This document shows, one piece after another, positions 47,211 to 57,885 of a stretch of DNA of 64,000 nucleotides (position 1 is its first letter; each line of letters opens with the position of its first letter). The DNA is from Crocodylus rhombifer. Lineage: Eukaryota; Chordata; Crocodylia; Crocodylidae. Location of the stretch: assembly GCA_038503035.1 (NCBI GenBank), contig JAVSML010025538.1, positions 2,086,880-2,150,879 of the forward strand, given 5' to 3'. A program made the position numbers and the translations under genes. The notes under the pieces were generated by a model. The model saw nothing but the letters and a program-made list of their open reading frames with translations, ran no database searches and was not told where the DNA came from.

Positions 47211-47765
47211 AGACAGACACACTAATATTACCATCCTCTTACAAGCAAACACCGCAAGTATCAAGGTGATGATCATCTGATATTAACCTTGCTGGGCCAG
47301 AAACATCATCTAAATGTTTGACTCCAGACTCTTGAACCAAGTTTTATTTTTCCAGATCACTCAAGGCATGCACTCAAGAGGAGGAAAGAGAAACCATTCT
47401 TCCAGCTCAGTCAAAGCATATGCTCAAGGATGTCCTCAAGGTCAACTTAAAAAAACACAACATCAAAATCAATTCATGGGAGGCTACTGTCCGGAGATCA
47501 CCCTAAATGGAGGAAGAGTTTGCTGCAAGATCTCAGTACTTTGAAACCTCCTGCCAACAACAGTACAGAGAAAAGTGGGAGCGGCAGAAACAGCATGTTG
47601 CAGACTGAAACAAGAATCTGGAGCCATTTACCCTACACAGAAGCATGTGCCCGAGTGTAATAGAACCTGGACTGGTCTTGTCAGTCATCTTCAGACCCAC
47701 AGATAAAGCAGTCATGGAAGACAATCATCCTTGACTGCAAGAGATTGCTGCTGCTGCTGCTGATA
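47211..47765 (+). pseudogene. LINE ORF C-terminus and 3' end
   Basis: Recognisable traces include LKKTQHQNQ-like sequence, a run ending GLVSHLQTHR in mixed frames (47665-47705), and 'gaagacaatcatccttgact' running into (TGC)n, the usual end of this LINE family. Internal deletions are likely between 47200 and 47330. Confidence 0.6.
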
Positions 47766-48124
47766 ATGTATAGAATGCTTAAGAAGCAATCATATCCATA
47801 GAACAGAATAATGCTCTTCCGTGTATTATAAAATACAATGCATTAAAAATAATCAATTTATTTTTTCCTTTCTTAAACACAGAGGTATACATTTTAATAT
47901 GTATTTTACTAAGTAACTCTAGCATTACCGAGGAACTACACTGTGTATCTGGATATACATTAAAAAATTATGCTAATCTCTAAATAATGGATGTCTGCAC
48001 AACAACATGCTGCTGCCTATGTATTCCATTATATCAGTTAGCACAGGAATCAATAATAAATTTTCTATTGACTTTAATTTTAAACTATGATATAATCAGC
48101 ATTTTAATCTGCTTTGAAAGTCCT

Positions 48125-48165
<41 letters not shown>

Positions 48166-49800
48166 CAAGAAAGAGAGATACAGACAGAGAACCACATTTT
48201 TAAAAGTATTTTGGAGTTTTCTTGGACTTTGTTTAAAATGGAATTGGGTGTAAAATCAGATCTTGACAGAACCTAATTTATTCATATAGGAAACGTTAGT
48301 CTCTAAGATTAATGCAAACACCTAGAATCAACCAAAAATACAAAAGTAGACCTCCTGCTTTGAGCTTAATACAGCCAATATGCCAGAGGCAAATGTAGTA
48401 TTCCTCTATTGCATCCTCATTTTCAAAATTGATTCTTTGAATACTGCTCTGATTAAAATCTCCAAAAAAGAGGTTTGTCACTTTCTGCATTAGAGAAAGT
48501 CTACATCAACTGCTTTTCCCCTTACCATGACATTATCATTGCACAACCTAGTTAACCGTTTTTCATATTTCTCAAATATAAAAGCCAAAGGCACCAAAAA
48601 CCTTAAACCCCCAACTACCCAAAAAATACTACCTTTCTTCTTTTGGTGTTTTAGATACATCCTGTAAATGTACATAAGTTATACTTAAATTGTGATGACC
48701 TATTTATGCCTATAAATTTATAAGGGTAATAGTTTCTACATAATATGACCTATGATAAGAAGTAATAGTATATGAATCCATAGACAAAGGTTGTATTTTA
48801 TTGCACTAATTTAAGCATAGGGAAAATTTACATAGTAAGAGCCTATGCCACTTTTACTCATTATAAACTGCCCCTCTTTTTACAACTTAACTTACCAAAA
48901 TGTAAGAGGTTACTTTTAGAGTAAGAAATAAAATAAGAGAGAATCAGTTTCTTTCCTTATTTATTTGGAAGAATAAAATTTAGTGGACCCAATTTTCAGA
49001 ACTGCCAAACAAACCACAAGTGCTACTGAGATCAGCTGAAGCTGTGGGCATTTATCAGTCTGAAAATCTGACATCTAAATTTTAACTGCCCTTAGTTTGG
49101 GTTTTGAAAACCAATCTCAATGAGGCTTTTGAAAAAAAGAAAAAATGACAACAGATTGTCCATTTTTTTTTATCCAGAACTTCATGCTTTTTTCCTGCTA
49201 TTTTAGATGGAATGGACATGGATCACAGTATATTTTGCAATTTAAAAACCTGTTTTATAAAGTTTTAAAGAACTGAAGTGAAGCTTTTAACTCTATTTTG
49301 GAAATGTATATGGAAATGGACACTCAGTTGTGGGTACTTCACACACTTATAGCCCCCCATTCCTCAATAATTCAATGTCAATTTGCTCTTCTAAAAAATA
49401 GATAATTAGTTGCCAATTCATCCACTTTGGGCATGAGCTCCTTTAGGATTGGGGTGACATCAGTTATTCAAAACTGAACACTTTAGAACATGCTAGTATC
49501 TCTTCTAATGCAAGGATTTGGCCATTATACACTGTTACATCTTGTACAACATGTGGGTGCTGGAAATAGCAGAAAATAGGTATCATATAGTGATAACATA
49601 GTGAGGTTGGCAAGTGTTCTCTGGATATAAAAGCTAAAGAGCCAGCTCTGAGAGGTAAAACAAGACTTGGGATACAAGGTAGATTGTATACTCCTTAGGG
49701 GAAAACTGAAGTTGATGGATGTGCCTCTTAGTATATTTTATCCTCATGGTAAGGGAAGATAGTAGAGTCAGAATTGTTCTAACTCTCTCTTTTTTTTCTT
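47766..49800. other. AT-rich unique sequence
   Basis: Includes the (GT)n at 48127-48164 and a possible old repeat at 48985-49075 ('cccaattttcagaactgcc' and 'gtctgaaaatctgac' in inverted arrangement), resembling a common amniote repeat. No gene supported. Confidence 0.4.
48127..48164. repeat. (GT)n microsatellite
   Basis: Nineteen perfect GT units. Confidence 0.97.
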
Positions 49801-49819
49801 TCTCTCTTGAATTCAAGAA

Positions 49820-50225
49820 TGCAGTCCTCCAGTGGATGGTGTCCACCTTTGAGGAATGCTGGGCTGTCGAGGGGTAGGGTGCTGAGTCGAGGCGGGACAC
49901 CTGCTCCTTGCCCTGTGATGCCACCAGATCCTTAAGGTGCAGAGGCACACCCAGTGAGCTGAGACCTTGGGCTTTGTCCAGGCAGGCTGACTCCTGATGT
50001 CCTGAAACCCCCTGGGTGTCCCCACTGGCAAGAACTGTATATACGTAAATACTTATTTTGTTCTTTGTGGTTTTGTTTTTTTATCTAAAGTGTGAGGGCA
50101 GGCCTTGCAGGCCATGAACCCAGGCCTTGTCCTCGAGGCCTAGGTCCTCAGACCAAACTGTACATAATTTCTACTGCCCACCATTTGTCACCCTTCCTGG
50201 AATAAATGTCTCTTAAAAGTCAAAG
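49820..50225 (+). other. GC-rich segment with AATAAA, unresolved
   Basis: A GC-rich block between AT-rich flanks ends in AATAAA (50201-50206) followed 20-30 bases later by T-rich sequence, as at a polyadenylation site. It could be an LTR fragment or the 3' end of a retroposed transcript. No protein is recognised and no duplication or poly(A) tail is visible. Confidence 0.35.
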
Positions 50226-50229
50226 CCTT

Positions 50230-52207
50230 TCTTTCTTTCTTTTTTTCTTTGGGAGGAGGGGGGCAGTGTGAGATGGAAGGGTAATACTACAATGGTAGCC
50301 CTATAATTCCAAACCAGTTAAAAGCCTGTTTTGTAAGATGTGGTGGGTAGATATTACCTCTGGCTAATGGTGACTTCAAGTTATGGCCTGTTTCTTCATT
50401 TCCATTTCAGTGTTTGTCTTTCATTCACTTGTGTGTCCTAAGCCACTGGATCAAAGAACTAAGCATCAAAAAATTTTACTGAAAAACAAAAATACAAGGG
50501 GAGCATGTAGTGTAAAATACATGGCATATGATTCTGGTAAGATTAAATGAAGTTTTGAAGGGCTGGCACTCGGCAATATTTATAGCACTTACTAGTTCAT
50601 TATTTTGTTCATTACTCTATGCAGAACTAAAGGTGGCGCTAAAGGAGAGAGATTCTTTTTTTTAAAGGGAATCTGTGTACTACAGTTTAAGAGGTATTCT
50701 TTATTCAGGCATGTGTTTCTACTTCATTTCTCAATTACAAAAAAAAAAATCTGTTTTCCCAATGGAGCAGCTTTCTTCTTTAAAGATACAATCACCCGGT
50801 TAAAAGCCAGTGATGCTTTGTCATTCTAACAGATGACACATCCCCTCCCATGTATGCTTTTACAAAGTTACTTTCCTTTCCTTATACCACAAACTCTGAT
50901 GCATTTCTAGCTGTTATCTAAGATCCACATCTTTCAGTAGATTCCTTCTCCCCCCTTAATAGTTTAGATTCCCTTAATCCAGAAAATGTCAGCTTTTTAC
51001 CTTATTGAATAAACTGTGGTTGGGGTTCTGCAGTGCTAATTGCCAACTTTACCCTCATTTTCCATCACATATCTTGGACTACTGTTATCAAGGCAATCTC
51101 TGCAAATATTTATGGCTCACAATCACATAAGTTAAACAGTTACATAACTGTGGACCTCATGTTACTTTAAAAAACTCTCAGCACACTTGCTCATAAATAC
51201 AGGAGAACTAAATAAAGCTCTAAAAGCAAATGCTGTGCGGGATTGTGGGAGGGGGAAAGCACAGCTAGTCTCAGAATTTCTTCATCTTTTTCTTTTATAC
51301 CTGCCAACATTGGTGCTGAATAGACTCAATGAGTATGAGTGCAGAAATTTATGGCCGACTCAGTCAAAATGTCAAATTTTTATATAAGTTTGTCCACTTT
51401 CAAATAAAAATAATTAAAAGACTGAAACCAAAACTGAACTGAACACAGAACTGAAACCAAAAAAAAAAAAAAAAAATCCCCAAAACCTGAAAAATTGCAT
51501 CAAGTTTGGGGGAGAGGATTAATCACGTGTTTCAATATGATCTAGTTCAAAGCTTTCTCAGTAGTAGTTAGAAGTCTGTAATAGTTACGGTATCTAAGGC
51601 AATAGAGAGTCATGGAAGGACCCTCAATACAAGACACAAGAGAACTACTCTGGTATGTATTTCAATTTAGATGCACATGTAACAAGTCACTGTGAAAGTA
51701 TTTGAACAAGAACAACAACATCTGTTTTTACTAGTATTATTTTTATTATTATTTACAAAAATGGGAACTTTCAATGTATTTCTGCACTAATGACAGCAGG
51801 GAAACCGAAGCTATCCAAAATGCTAAAATACACCCCTTCCAACATAATTTCTAATTACATCTAGGTGTTTTCAATATACAATAGAGGAATTCACATTTAG
51901 TCAGCATTTAGTATGAAATATTTCTGTTTTATAAAAACTTAATTCTGTTTTCAAAACAGTTTCTTACAGTGGAACCAAAGACTTTAATTGAATTTCTTAG
52001 AATTTGAGATGCTAAGCTGGGATTGACAAACATGGCACCGGCAGAGGGCAAAGTACCACCAGGAATCATTCAAAACATTGAGAAACACTTTTTGCACATG
52101 CCTATCATGTGATGTGCAATGCATCTGTTTTTCCTACGGTTCCCAACCTCTGTCTCCAGATACTCAGAGATTACTACTTATGTCATGACAGTGCATAAGC
52201 TACCCAG
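50230..52207. other. AT-rich unique sequence
   Basis: A run of 18 A at 51459-51476 follows short direct repeats of 'ctgaaacc(a)aaa'. Nothing else is supported. Confidence 0.4.
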
Positions 52208-52208
52208 T

Positions 52209-52385
52209 AGGGCTGTGTAAAATTTCACCGGCTGTTTTGGTTTGACACTGTTTTGACTCGTTTCGAGCTTGAAACAGCAAAATCAAAATGAAACAAACAG
52301 ACTCGAAACAAAGCGAGGGTAGTTGAAACGTTTTGAAAGTTTCAAAATGTTTTGAGTTTCAAAGCTGGGCTTGCTTGCAGGAAAA
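52209..52385 (+). mobile_element. Terminal-inverted-repeat fragment (AGGGCTGTGCAAAAT family)
   Basis: AGGGCTGTGTAAAATTTCACC at the left end, followed by GTTTC/GAAAC-rich sequence, matches the ends of the element at 3804-5069. The right terminus is missing; different sequence begins near 52370. Confidence 0.6.
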
Positions 52386-52559
52386 CAGAAAGTAAAGAGA
52401 GGGAGGGAGAGGAAGGGGGAAGGACTGCTCTGATACTGTCTGTGTAGCTGGCCAGTGACTGTGATCCTTCCCTGAGGTCCCTTCCAATCCCAGTGCTCTG
52501 GGGGAAGAATGGAGAAAAAGCATAAGTGGCAGCATTGTTTGAACTGGCCTGCTTTCTGC

Positions 52560-52940
52560 TTCAGTCAGCTGTGAAAAGTGGTTTGTAAATTCCTTTTGAG
52601 GATCAGGCCTGAGAGACTGGAGACAGGTGGTATTCTGTTTTTGTTTTTGATAGATTTTCGGTGTGTGCTCATTCTGGTGCACAGTTGTAGCTTGGTGTTT
52701 CCTACGTATTTTCCATTCAGGGCACTTGGTGCCCTGATAGAAATATGTATTGTGACGGTATCTCCATACTGGAGATATTGTTGGCAGGTTTTGCATGTCC
52801 TGTCATGGCATGGCCTGGATCCATTTAGTGCTTTTTGGTCTGTAGGAAGTTGGCTTCTAGTGATGAGGTTAGCCAGGTTCAGTGCTTGTTTGAATTTACA
52901 AAAACCACTTTTCACAAATGAGCCTATGAACTGCACTTCA
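52560..52940 (-). pseudogene. Penelope-like element C-terminal fragment (GIY-YIG region)
   Basis: On the minus strand a 123-codon frame reads, in order, LITRSQLPTDQKALNGSRPC, CHDRTCKTCQQ (the Cys-rich segment that precedes the endonuclease), DTVTI, then KYVGNTKLQLCTRMSTHRKS and PVSSL. Penelope-like retroelements have here a Cys-x(2-5)-Cys motif, then a GIY-YIG endonuclease with 'YIGETG..LR.RM..HR'. The expected block between DTVTI and the Y-x-G-x-T core (including C...VVY) appears collapsed by a deletion, so it is inactive. The reverse-transcriptase half is missing. Confidence 0.65.
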
Positions 52941-52949
52941 TCAACCTCT

Positions 52950-53380
52950 TAGGTACAGAAACTCAATGACTCAATATAGATATTGGAATTCTGACACACT
53001 ACAACCTGCCAGACATCTGATTCCCCAGGTACCTCTTACACTTTTACCTGCACTGCTACATCCACCTTCCCCCACACTCCAGCCTGTCCCTCACCCCCTG
53101 ATGCCTCCATTTCCCTTTTCACTGACTGGCTTTTTTACCTAAATTGCATGCCAGCCTCTGGCTTCTTTACTATCCCTTCTATCCAGGAACAGCACACACA
53201 CCAACTGCAGATGCTTCCTTAGCCTGATGAAGGGTTTTTCAACCTGAAACCTTGCTAAGATGTACTTCTCCAACTATTCAGTTGATCAACTAAAAGATAT
53301 CAGATTGACCCAAAGAACCTTGTCTGCCAGTGCCATGTCCTTAAACCAACACAGCTACAACCAACACCCCTAGCACCTGT
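52950..53380 (+). mobile_element. Probable Penelope-like terminal repeat region
   Basis: 'ctattcagttgatcaactaa' and 'aagatatcagattgacccaa' with 'agaaccttgtctgcc' and 'accaacacagctacaaccaa' are a sequence known to me as a common reptilian interspersed repeat tail next to a 'cctgatgaaggg' motif. Its position beside a Penelope-like coding fragment suggests a terminal repeat, but its polarity is opposite to that fragment. Confidence 0.5.
53218..53259 (+). ncRNA. Hammerhead-ribozyme-like motif
   Basis: CTTAGC (53218-53223) pairs perfectly with GCTAAG (53254-53259) as stem I. Between them lie CTGATGA (53224-53230), a stem-II hairpin GGTT-TTTC-AACC (53233-53244) and GAAA (53246-53249). CCTT then forms a minimal stem III, and cleavage would be expected after 53253. 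All conserved core boxes are present. Hammerheads with very short stem III are known in terminal repeats of Penelope-like elements. Activity is inference. Confidence 0.5.
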
Positions 53381-53399
53381 CTTCAGTCAGATGACTGGA

Positions 53400-54720
53400 A
53401 GGAGGCAGGGCCCTGGGCACATCTAAGCCCCAGGGCTGGGGCTGGCAGGACAGTTCTCTGGCAGTTGCTAGAGAAGAACCTCCTGAAGAAAAGGAAAGAA
53501 AGGCTCTGTGCCAGTTTGGCTGCCTGAGATGCTAGTACTACTGTGCTGTTCTCAGCCCAGAATAGTTTACAAGGTAAATAAACAAAGAAAGGGTAGTGCA
53601 AGGGGATATAACATATAAATGATATAACAGTTAGCAAATGTCACATTAATTCCACAAAGTATAAATGCATTTTAACTTTGTCCTTTTTCCCCCCTTCCTA
53701 TTGAACTGTGAAATGCTATAGTGTGCCTTGCAGTCTGTTCATCCCTTGAACCAGTTGATCACTGTTAACCAATCTCATTATGCAATTCTAGTTTCAACAA
53801 AAAGCATTTAAATTCAGGTATGAAAACAGTCTGAAACAGGACTACTAATGAAAACACAAATAGAATAACTCTGGGTGTTGTTTCTAAATGCACCTCAATG
53901 ATTAAAGGAGCACAAGCCCGACTGTAAATGAATTAGTTGCTTAGGTACTTAAAAAAATTTCTCCTATCCCTCCCAACCTTGTGCTGTTTCACAGGGACAG
54001 CTGCCCTTTGCCCCAAAATTATGAAGAATTATACTAAACAGTGATGAATTATACTAACTGATCTGGAAACAGGATATCTACAATGTTAATTTGTGTTTGG
54101 GGAAAGGGGGTATTTTGTTTGTTTTGATTTATTTTTAGGAAAAAATATATTAAGGGAAACGAGATAAATAGTTTCCAATGATCTGTCAAATTTTTGCAGG
54201 TTGCTTTTGAAATTTTTTTAGTAAATTAGTACAAGGGATAGTTTTCTTCTTAGTGTCAGTGCCCATTGTATTGTATTGTGTGATATGAAAAGAAATTGTA
54301 TTGCAAGAAACAAGAGAAATGTTTCACCTAGATTACATATTTCACATTTTTTTCAGCTGAATACAATTAACAAGGCAAAGAGCTGTAGTTATGGTATATT
54401 TCTGCTCATTAACACAAAAATATTCACATTTTAAATGTGAATGAATCTGAACAGGACATACAATGAACTGCATCAGAATGCTGATGTTTTAAAACTGCTA
54501 CCCACAAGCCAAGGTCATTTTAGCACCATTGTTAAATAAAAACTCCACTAAAATAATGCATGTTTACAGCAACTAGAATCAAAGTCACCACAATTACAAA
54601 CTAATAAACTTACATATTAAAAACTGTGTTAATACTAACATGTTGCAATGCATCATATCTCCCTCTAGTGGCTATTTAGAGAGGGCAATGAACTTATTAC
54701 TGTGATAAGCTAAGAGATTT
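53400..54720. other. AT-rich unique sequence
   Basis: Nothing supported except the possible CTCF-like motif at 54660-54673. Confidence 0.4.
54660..54673 (-). promoter_or_regulatory. Weak CTCF-like motif
   Basis: Minus-strand CCACTAGAGGGAG fits the CTCF core CCASYAGRKGGCR with one mismatch (A for C). One short match per window is expected by chance fairly often. Confidence 0.15.
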
Positions 54721-54724
54721 AGGG

Positions 54725-55210
54725 CCTTTTTACATATTAATATCGGGCAGCTTCTAGAACTCCTAGCCCCTGGATTGTCCACACATTAACATGTGAAACT
54801 AGGGCCTTGCTACATGTTAGTTTTGTGGGGGCTCCTGGAGATCTTAGCTCCTGGATTGTCTGCATATTAACACCTTTAAGTGGCTTAAAACACTCATTAT
54901 ATAGCTCAAAGTTATGTCACTCAAAAGCAAGATTATCTTTTGATCTGCATAACCCAGCTCCTGTTCCACTAAGGTATGGCCACTTCCCACAGATGTGCCG
55001 CTGAAGTAGAAGGTGTGACTGCAAGCTAGCATTAAGCTGATATACTGTGAGCTGCATAAATGTTGATCATGTAACAAGGACTTAGTTTTAAGCACTTTTT
55101 AGATGGCTTAAAGTTACACCATTCCAGCATAGGTTTACCTCTTATATGAGCTACCCAGCTCATGTTGCACTAATGTATGGCCACTCCATGGTACATGTTA
55201 GTGTGAACAC
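54725..55210. repeat. Interspersed repeat with repeated 'tacatgtta' blocks
   Basis: 'agggccttttta-catatta' and 'agggccttgctacatgttag' occur in tandem at 54722 and 54801, and 'gtacatgttagtgtgaacac' near 55192. A second internal pair recurs: 'gtggcttaaaacactcatta' (54880) against 'gatggcttaaagttacacca' (55100). The segment 54834-54932 recurs at 57202-57301. The ends are not sharply defined. Confidence 0.45.
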
Positions 55211-55214
55211 CCCA

Positions 55215-57070
55215 CCCACATCCCTTCTCTCACTGGCCTGGATTGGGCCCACTGCTGTCTGCCACTCCTCAGTTGGATCACTGCCCCCCAATTCCTGTCC
55301 CTCTGTTGTCCCTGATTTGCCCACTGCCACCCTCCTCTAGTCTCTTCTTTCCCCTTTCTTGCTGTGGCTGAAGCATCAAACAGCAGAGGGGAGCAGCCCT
55401 GATTGGCCATATGAAGTAAATAGAGAATGGAGGGCAACTAATGGCAATATGCTAGGAATAAGGAAATGGAGGCTAGTTTTTAAGGTAACCTAAAACAGGA
55501 ATTGAGAAGGGGGGAAGAATCCATTTTGAATTATGGATGGATGACTGAATAGGTTGTGAAGACCAAGTCCAGACTTCTTCATTCACATGGCTGGACATGG
55601 AGACCGAGGACAGAAAAAGCAGAAGAAAAACCACAGTGGAGAATAAAGTGGAAAAGTGATAAAGAGTGATAGGAAAAAGAGAACTACACAACAAGGTTTT
55701 CAGGTCTTCCAAGAGACTGATCCCTTGGCTGAAATATGATATTCAGCAGGAGCATATATGAGGAGGCTAAGTAAAGCGTTATTATTTTTACAGCATACTT
55801 GAATTTCTTAAATGTGCATTTGAAAGTTATAAGCAGAATGGCTATTTTCCATATGACAATGTAAAAAAAAAAATCCCCAAACAACCCCCTCCATATTATA
55901 GTCTAAGAAAAGTCATAGCTAAGTACTGTTAATACAAATAAAAGGGGAGGGGGGCATAAAGAGCACCTGCACCTTATTAAATGGTTTGAGCAATAAACAA
56001 AAAAAAAGTTTGAGAGCACTTGTGTGGTTTAACTTCCTTTTCCCAAGTGTTAAGTGCAATGGACAGAGAGGTTAGTGGGCTATATCTGGATTTTGAATTA
56101 TTTAGAAGGTACAAAAGTGACACAAAACTATTTTACATGTTACAGAAATTTTCACCACCTGTCACTTCATTCCCTAGAGCTCTTCTCTGCAATCTCAGGA
56201 CACAGGCATGGCTGACAGGTATGAAACTTTTTCAGGAATGTTGCATGTCATGAGTTAAATGGACACTCAAATATTTGGTTGTCTAATAACCACAGATATT
56301 GTAGGCCTTTTCAATGGTGTCATTTCAGAAAGCCACCAAGTCCTGTGAAGTTAGTTTTCAGCAGTAAGGACAAATCTAGCTATTTCTAAGGTAATAGAAC
56401 AGTAAGGGGAAACATTTCCCTCCAAAGGAATTTATTAAGATCTAATGTTTAAACACCAATTAGGATAGCTTTGCCTACTAGTACTTCAATAAAAAGTTGA
56501 CTTTCTCTTTTAATAACATGGGAAGAGTCAGATAATTTACAAAAATGTGAGAGAATTTTCTTTATTCTTCTGAGTCATCACACACCATTAAGCTTTTTTT
56601 TTGTATTATGCTAAGAACTCTAAAGTTTTGGATGATTACACTAATTAAACATGAAGACAGAGCAGGGTGGTTTTCAGAACTATTCTACTTAGAGATTCAT
56701 CTATTTTTATTAACATACAAATTTATAGGAGAACTGATCATCACAATCGCTGTCCTCTGTCAGTTTTATTGCTGTAGATATAACATTTATGTAATCATGG
56801 GCCCCGGCTCTTTCTTCTGATGCAGAAAATGAAATGCATCATATACTACGAAATGTTTATTATGCATGCACCTTAAAATATCCATTACATAGTCTACATA
56901 GAATACAGAGGGAGAGGCCCAGACTTTCCCTTCATCACAAAACTTGTTAAAATTATTTGTTGAAGTTCAAAGAAAATCTATTATCTTGACTGTTCATGTC
57001 ATTATGAATTCTCTCTTCCTTGCCATTCTGAATATTGTATTGACATAGCATTTGTATGCCACAGTCATAC
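55215..57070. other. AT-rich unique sequence
   Basis: No gene or element supported; several 60-80-codon frames have no recognisable domain. Confidence 0.4.
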
Positions 57071-57885
57071 AGTGACTACTAGGGCTATGCAAAACTTTGG
57101 GTAGTAATTAGATTCGGAGGAGATTCAGCCCGATTTGGTGGCCGAATCTCCAAATCTGAATTGAATCAGAGTATCAATAAAAAAGTCCAAATTGATTTTG
57201 GGCTGGAGATCTTAGCTCCTGGATGGTCTGCATATTAACACCTTTAAGTGGCTTAAAACACTCATTACATAGATCAAAGTTATGCCACTCAGAAGCAAGA
57301 CTTTGATGTTTTTTGATGATTTGGGCAGTCCCCAAATCATCAAAAATCAGAGTCAGTGTCAGAGTCAGAGCTGGTAAGTAGGGGGTGGGGGAGGGGAGGC
57401 TGGAAGAGGGGGAAGGGGACCACAGGGGAACCTCTGATAGGCCCCACCCCCCTGACCCTCTCCCACTTCTGCCATTGCTGCTCCATCTGCCCCAGCTCCC
57501 GGTGCTTTAAAAAAAAGCCCCACATACCAGGTGCTGCCAGGTGGGGGGCAATCCCTGCTTCCCAGCACTGCCCCACACTGCATGGGGGGCTCTGCACGAA
57601 CCCCCCAACCCTCCCCCTGGTCCCCCAACCTCCCCATGGCTGCCCTGCCTGTCCCAGCTCTGGACCTTTAAGAAAAAAAACCCACAGGATTCACCAGCTC
57701 CTGCAGTGGCCTCAGGGCTTATGCAGAGCCCCCCATGTGATGTGGGGCAGCAGCTGAATCCCCAAATCAGATTCAGCTGACTCAATTTGAGACAGTGATT
57801 CAAATTACCAAATCAAATTACTGTCCTCCAAACTGACCGAATCCGAAGCAAATACTAGCCACTTCGCATAGGCCAAGTGACTACT
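57071..57885. mobile_element. Terminal-inverted-repeat element with perfect 10-bp duplication
   Basis: AGGGCTATGC (57081-57090) and GCATAGGCCA (57866-57875) are inverted ends; AGTGACTACT lies on both sides (57071-57080 and 57876-57885). GATTCGG/CCGAATC and other AATC motifs match the family at 5757 and 37.7-38.15 kb. The interior holds a 100-bp segment shared with 54.83 kb and a GC-rich part with no transposase. A 10-bp duplication is longer than the 8 bp of hAT elements and nearer to Mutator-like elements; the superfamily is uncertain. Confidence 0.75.

Larger units (their letters stand above)
43490..47765 (+). mobile_element. Degenerate non-CR1 LINE with endonuclease and reverse transcriptase
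   Basis: A nearly full-length but dead non-LTR retrotransposon. A probable 5' UTR (43490-44260) leads into APE-type endonuclease fragments, a linker interrupted by a CR1 tail, reverse-transcriptase fragments and a 3' end with a (TGC)n tract at 47747-47761. Motifs (GVKxGCV, DLMKAF, YADAV) are those of RTE- or L1-related elements, not CR1. I cannot assign the clade with certainty. The 5' boundary is a guess from the change in base composition. Confidence 0.8.

Noticed and set aside
57356..57757. 133-codon frame inside the inverted-repeat element as a transposase
   Set aside because: Low-complexity Pro/Gly-rich sequence with no catalytic motifs, and comparable frames on the other strand.
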